9,714 nt of DNA, taken from positions 1 through 9,714 of the forward strand of contig DATGKD010000074.1 of NCBI GenBank assembly GCA_035294855.1, given 5' to 3'. The notes beneath the pieces were generated by a model. That model was not told where the DNA came from, did not search any database, and saw only the letters and a program-made list of their open reading frames with translations. Below, piece by piece: positions 6,447 to 9,714 of this stretch (position 1 is the first letter of the stretch; each line of letters opens with the position of its first letter). Source of the stretch: DATGKD01 sp035294855. Its GTDB lineage: Bacteria > Actinomycetota > Acidimicrobiia > Acidimicrobiales > UBA8190. A program made the position numbers and the translations under genes.

Positions 6447-7294
6447 CGGTCGATGTCCCGGTGGACGACGACGGGGTTCTCCCCCCGGGCCCCCAGCCGG
6501 CGGGCGAGCTCGTCGGCCAGCACGACCGACCGGTGGCGGCCGCCGGTGCAGCCCATGGCGACGGTGAGGTACGACTTCCCCTCGGCCACGTAGGCGGGGA
6601 GCAGCATGGCGAGCAGGTCGTCGACGCGGTCCAAGAACGCGTGGGTGGCGTCCTCGGCGAGGACGAAGTCGCGCACCGGGTCGTCGAGGCCGGACAGCGG
6701 CCGGAGCTTCTCGACCCAGTTCGGGTTGGGCAGGAAGCGGCAGTCGAAGACGAGGTCGGCGTCGCGTGGAACGCCGTGCTTGTACCCGAAGGACACCACC
6801 GACGTGCGCATGGCCCGTTCGCCCTCGGGTGCGAACAGCTGCATCATGCGCTGCCGCAGCTGGTTGACGTTGAGCTCGCCCGTGTCGATCACCATGTCGG
6901 CCCGGTCGCGGATGGGCTCGAGCTTGCGCCGCTCGTCGGCGATGGCCTCGGCCACCTGGAGCTCGGCGATGGGGTGGCGCCGGCGGGTGCCCTCGAACCG
7001 TCGCACGAGGACGTCCTGGGGGGCATCCAGGTACACGATGCGCACCCGGTCGCCCCGGGCCCGAAGCTCGTCGATGGCCGGCAGGGCGTCCTCCACCTGG
7101 GCGTCGCCACCCCGGCCCATGACGAGGGCAACGCGCTCGGGGTCGGAGCCGGGGCGCGCCACCGCCTCGGCCACCTCGGTGAGCAGAGACGGTGGCATGT
7201 TGTCGATCACGTACCAGCCGGAGTCCTCGAGCGCCGCCGCGGCGGTGGTGCGCCCGGCCCCCGACATTCCCGTGATGAGCACGAAGTCGCTCAC
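6443..7294 (-). CDS. rapZ: RapZ-family P-loop nucleotide- and RNA-binding regulator
   Basis: A 283-residue protein of the RapZ/YvcJ family. E. coli RapZ is an RNA adaptor that controls glucosamine-6-phosphate synthase through small RNAs and RNase E; in Gram-positives YvcJ binds and hydrolyses nucleotides and its role is less clear. The N-terminal kinase-like domain shows the Walker A loop GMSGAGRTT (9-17), with Arg15 in place of the common Lys, then VIDNMPPSL (29-37) and YLDAP (88-92). The C-terminal domain has SFGYKHGVP (168-176), DCRFLPNPNW (184-193) and GCTGGRHRS (248-256), the last a well-conserved family signature. The GTG start overlaps the uvrC stop as GTGA, with GGAGG just before it inside the uvrC end. 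Confidence 0.95.
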   Translation of the reverse strand: MSDFVLITGMSGAGRTTAAAALEDSGWYVIDNMPPSLLTEVAEAVARPGSDPERVALVMGRGGDAQVEDALPAIDELRARGDRVRIVYLDAPQDVLVRRFEGTRRRHPIAELQVAEAIADERRKLEPIRDRADMVIDTGELNVNQLRQRMMQLFAPEGERAMRTSVVSFGYKHGVPRDADLVFDCRFLPNPNWVEKLRPLSGLDDPVRDFVLAEDATHAFLDRVDDLLAMLLPAYVAEGKSYLTVAMGCTGGRHRSVVLADELARRLGARGENPVVVHRDIDR

Positions 7295-9378
7295 AGCCCT
7301 CCATCCTCCCGCGCCTGCGGGGGTTGCGGTGGCGCCGGGACCGGCGTCCTCGGTGGCGGCACGGGCCCGGGGTGGAGGTGCTCGTAGACGGCGTCGGCGA
7401 CGGCGTCGGGCAGCCACGACAGGGCTCGCAGCTCCTCGAGCGGCGCCTGACGGGCGGCCTTCACGCTTCCCAGCTCGCGAAGCAGGCGGGCGCGCCGGCC
7501 CGGGCCCAGGCCCGGGACTCCCTCCAACGCGGTCTTCGTCATGCGCCTGCCCCGGAGGTCGCGGTGGTACGTGATGGCGAAGCGGTGCGCCTCGTCCCGG
7601 ATGCGCTGCAAGAGGAAGAGCGCCTCGGATCCCCTCGGAACCTGCACGGGGTCCGGGCGACCGGGGACGAAGACCTCTTCGAAACCCTTGGCCAAGGCGG
7701 CGACGGGGATCTCGTCGGCCAGCCCGAGACGCTCGAGCACCCGGACCCCGACACCCAGTTGACCCTTGCCCCCGTCCAGCAGGAGCAGCTGCGGCGGGTA
7801 GGCGAAGCGTCGGACGCGCGCCCGTCGCCGGCCGATGTCGGCGGGGTCGTCGGCGCCCGTGTCTGCCGGAGGCGTCGCCTCCGCCCGGCGCGCCTCGAGC
7901 AACGCCGTGAGCCGGCGGGTGAGCACCTCCTCCATGGCCGCGTAGTCGTCGTTGCCGGGCACCTCGCGCAACTTGAACCGCCGGTACTCGGACTTGCGCG
8001 GCAGGCCGTCCTCGAGCACGACCATCGAGCCGACGTAGTCGGTGCCCTGGAGGTGGCTCATGTCGTAGCACTCGATTCGCAACGGGGCCTGCTCGAGCCC
8101 GAGCACCTGACGCAGCGACTCGAGGGCCCGCGCCCGGCTGTCGTGGTCCGAGGCCCGCCGCAGCCGGTGACGGGCGAGCTCCTCCCCGGCGTTGCGCGTC
8201 ACCGTCTCCAGCAGCGCGCGCTTGCCACCGCGTCGGGGCACGTGCAGCGTCACCGGACCACCGCGCCGGCTCACGAGGAAGCGGTCGTAGACCTCGGGCT
8301 CGTCGGGGAGCTCGGGCACGAGGACCTGGCGGGGCACGCCCGGTGCCGCCGTCCCTTCGGTGCCCCACGTGCTCGGGTCGCCCGCCCCCGACGTCCACCC
8401 CGACCGGTCGCCGCCGCGCACGTGGGTGGTGCGCGCCGGCGGGGGTGCGGGCTCGGCGTCGCCGTACAGCTGCTCCAAGATGCGCCCCACGAGCTGGGGC
8501 CGGTCGACCTCCTCCACCTTGTCGAGGACGAAGGCGCGCCGCCCGACGATGCGGCCGCGCCGCACGTGGAACACGCAGACGGCCGCTTCGAGCGGGTCCT
8601 CCTCGATCCCCACCATGTCGAAGTCCTCGGGCCGGTCGCTCACCACCTGCTGGCGTTCGCAAGCCACCTGCAAGGTGTGCAGGCTGTCGCGCAGGCGGGC
8701 GGCACGCTCGAAGTCGAGTTCGGCCGCGGCCTCCTGCATGTCGGCGCGCAACCGCCGCTCGACGTCGTCGGTGTCCCCCGCCAGGAACGCCATGAGGTTC
8801 TCGACCATGGTGTCGTACAACTCGTGGTCGACGGCGCCGATGCACGGGGCCGAGCACCGCTCGATGTGGTACAGCAGGCAGGGCTTGCCCATCTTGACGT
8901 GGCGCTCCAACTTGGCGTCAGAGCACGATCGGATGGGGAACGTCCGCAGCAGCAGATCGAGGGTGTCGCGGATGGCGCCCACGTGCGCGTACGGGCCGAA
9001 GTACCGGACACCCGGCCGGCGGCGGCCGCGCACCACCGCGGCCCGGGGCCAGTCGTCGGCCAACGTGACCGCCATCCACGGGTAGGACTTGTCGTCGGCC
9101 AGCCGGATGTTGAAGCGCGGCCGGTGGCGCTTGATGAGGGCGTACTCGAGGAGGATGGCCTCGACCTCGTTGGCCACCTGGATCCACTCCACGTGGTCGG
9201 CCACGGCCACCATCTGGGCGGTGCGCGGCGGCAGGGTCGACGGGTCGCCGAAGTAATTGGTCAGCCGGCTGCGCAGCGACTTGGCCTTGCCCACGTACAG
9301 CACGCGGCCGGCGGCGTCCACGAACTGGTAGGAACCGGGTGTGTCCGGGATGGACCCCGGGGCCGGACGCGTGCGCAC
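7291..9378 (-). CDS. uvrC: UvrC, excision nuclease subunit C
   Basis: Cuts damaged DNA on both sides of a lesion after loading by UvrA/UvrB. In the 695-residue reading, domains are: GIY-YIG nuclease for the 3' cut (about 14-95, with GSYQF and LYVGKAKSLRSRL); a cysteine-rich segment with Cys152, Cys167, Cys175 and Cys179, which binds a 4Fe-4S cluster in E. coli UvrC; UvrB-binding UVR helices (about 205-238); the RNase H-like nuclease for the 5' cut, with Asp439 in ECYDMSH, Asp535 in LLDGGKGQ and His598 in RDEAHRF; and helix-hairpin-helix motifs (about 617-655). Two oddities are a spacer of about 42 residues rich in Gly, Pro, Ser and Thr (307-348) and a proline-rich C-terminal tail (671-690). 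The GTG start at 9378 matches the usual short lead before GSIPDTPG; an ATG at 9405 would add nine residues. It is divergent from nadA. Confidence 0.97.
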   Translation of the reverse strand: MRTRPAPGSIPDTPGSYQFVDAAGRVLYVGKAKSLRSRLTNYFGDPSTLPPRTAQMVAVADHVEWIQVANEVEAILLEYALIKRHRPRFNIRLADDKSYPWMAVTLADDWPRAAVVRGRRRPGVRYFGPYAHVGAIRDTLDLLLRTFPIRSCSDAKLERHVKMGKPCLLYHIERCSAPCIGAVDHELYDTMVENLMAFLAGDTDDVERRLRADMQEAAAELDFERAARLRDSLHTLQVACERQQVVSDRPEDFDMVGIEEDPLEAAVCVFHVRRGRIVGRRAFVLDKVEEVDRPQLVGRILEQLYGDAEPAPPPARTTHVRGGDRSGWTSGAGDPSTWGTEGTAAPGVPRQVLVPELPDEPEVYDRFLVSRRGGPVTLHVPRRGGKRALLETVTRNAGEELARHRLRRASDHDSRARALESLRQVLGLEQAPLRIECYDMSHLQGTDYVGSMVVLEDGLPRKSEYRRFKLREVPGNDDYAAMEEVLTRRLTALLEARRAEATPPADTGADDPADIGRRRARVRRFAYPPQLLLLDGGKGQLGVGVRVLERLGLADEIPVAALAKGFEEVFVPGRPDPVQVPRGSEALFLLQRIRDEAHRFAITYHRDLRGRRMTKTALEGVPGLGPGRRARLLRELGSVKAARQAPLEELRALSWLPDAVADAVYEHLHPGPVPPPRTPVPAPPQPPQAREDGGL

Positions 9379-9470
9379 ACCCCCACTGTGCCGTACCGGC
9401 CACATGACCCAGGCCGCGCGACCCGGGCCGGAACCCTTAAACTCCTGGGCAAGCGCCGGCCTGGTACCCC

Positions 9471-9498
9471 AGCGTACATACCGCTCCGAGGCCGACAA
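9471..9498 (-). promoter_or_regulatory. Candidate promoter for the uvrC-led operon
   Basis: On the - strand TTGTCG (9498-9493) and TACGCT (9476-9471) are 16 nt apart and resemble -35 and -10 boxes of a housekeeping sigma factor. Transcription would begin near 9464, leaving an 86-nt leader to the GTG start of uvrC (about 60 nt to the alternative ATG). Nothing else in the divergent gap fits as well on this strand. I saw no actinobacterial LexA/SOS box there. Confidence 0.35.
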
Positions 9499-9542
9499 CC
9501 CCGCGGATGGGCGACCAGGCTGTCCCCGCCGGCCGTGAATCG

Positions 9543-9602
9543 GAGCGCTCCCCGAAGGGAGACCTGCCATGCTCCGGCTTCAGCGAGCGCTCCCCGAGCG
9601 CT
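9543..9602 (+). repeat. Repeated GAGCGCT palindromic motif at the nadA start
   Basis: GAGCGCTCCCCGA occurs exactly at 9543-9555 and 9585-9597, with starts 42 bp apart (about four helical turns). A third GAGCGCT is at 9596-9602. The first copy lies in the 10-bp palindrome GGAGCGCTCC (9542-9551), just before the nadA ribosome-binding site; the others are within codons 6-12 of nadA. The position suits an operator or a leader structure, but part of the repeat encodes protein and chance is not excluded. Confidence 0.4.
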
Positions 9603-9714
9603 ACCTCCACGCGACCCCCGGCGAGCTCGCCGAGTGGATCGCCGCGGCCAAGGAAACGCTCGGTCCCCGGGTCCTCGTGCTCGGCCACCACTACCAGCGC
9701 GACGAGGTGATGCG
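9569..9714 (+). CDS. nadA: Quinolinate synthase NadA, N-terminal fragment
   Basis: The first 48 codons of nadA, cut by the right window edge. NadA is a 4Fe-4S enzyme that condenses iminoaspartate with dihydroxyacetone phosphate to quinolinate, the precursor of the NAD ring. The diagnostic segment is VLVLGHHYQRDEVM (residues 35-48), which holds the conserved substrate-binding His pair and Tyr of the first domain; the cluster cysteines lie outside the window. The ATG is preceded by AAGGGAG (9555-9561) at 7-nt spacing. It is divergent from uvrC. AT-rich patches at 9437-9443 and 9475-9480 could hold its -10 box, but no matching -35 is clear. Its substrate DHAP is also the substrate of TpiA in this window, though the genes are not co-transcribed. 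Confidence 0.93.
   Translation, partial: MLRLQRALPERYLHATPGELAEWIAAAKETLGPRVLVLGHHYQRDEVM

Noticed and set aside
6447..8857. Long upstream frames joined to yvcK and rapZ that might suggest fusion proteins
   Set aside because: The extensions are frame shadows of rapZ and uvrC. Each real gene has its own GTG start overlapping the previous stop.
9379..9568. LexA/SOS operator or NAD repressor site between uvrC and nadA
   Set aside because: No GAAC-N4-GTTC-type dyad or recognised NrtR/NiaR motif could be seen.
1..9714. CRISPR array, toxin-antitoxin, phage-defence or biosynthetic cluster
   Set aside because: No regularly spaced repeat array, no small paired ORFs and no defence domains; nearly all space is filled by recognised housekeeping genes.

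Overview
The window looks like chromosomal DNA from a high-GC actinobacterium. The support is roughly 70% GC, many GTG starts, an Arg-type P-loop in RapZ, the GGGHG form of YvcK, and the typical actinobacterial order uvrC - rapZ - yvcK - gap - pgk - tpiA - secG. A member of Acidimicrobiia or a nearby deep-branching class is my best guess from general resemblance; the sequence alone does not prove it.

Layout from left to right. Positions 1-167 hold the 3' end of an IS481-like (DDE integrase) transposase gene on the + strand. It is followed by two copies of a 20-bp palindrome-containing direct repeat (172-214). About 10 bp further on is the 3' end of a tRNA-Leu(GAG) gene on the - strand (225-308). 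From 376 to about 9378 all genes lie on the - strand and are tightly packed. In transcription order they are uvrC (nucleotide excision repair), rapZ (P-loop/RNA-binding regulator), yvcK (envelope/central-metabolism regulator), gap, pgk and tpiA (lower glycolysis), secG (Sec translocon subunit) and a secreted family-5 solute-binding protein. uvrC/rapZ and rapZ/yvcK share GTGA start/stop overlaps, pgk/tpiA overlap by 8 bp, and the other junctions are 23-51 nt. The whole block is therefore probably one long operon or a few overlapping transcripts. On the far right, nadA (quinolinate synthase, NAD biosynthesis) starts on the + strand, diverges from uvrC, and is cut by the window edge.

The genes join housekeeping functions: DNA repair, control of cell-wall precursor and carbon flux (rapZ, yvcK), triose-phosphate glycolysis, and protein export. 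Two things stand out against the usual actinobacterial layout. First, whiA, which normally sits between yvcK and gap, is absent: only 23 nt separate the two genes. Second, the last protein gene encodes a cysteine-free secreted solute-binding protein with no permease or ATPase genes beside it.

I found no convincing new multi-gene system. The most interesting places are the missing whiA, the IS/tRNA-Leu junction with its palindromic repeats, the orphan binding protein, the repeats at the start of nadA, and a spacer inside UvrC.
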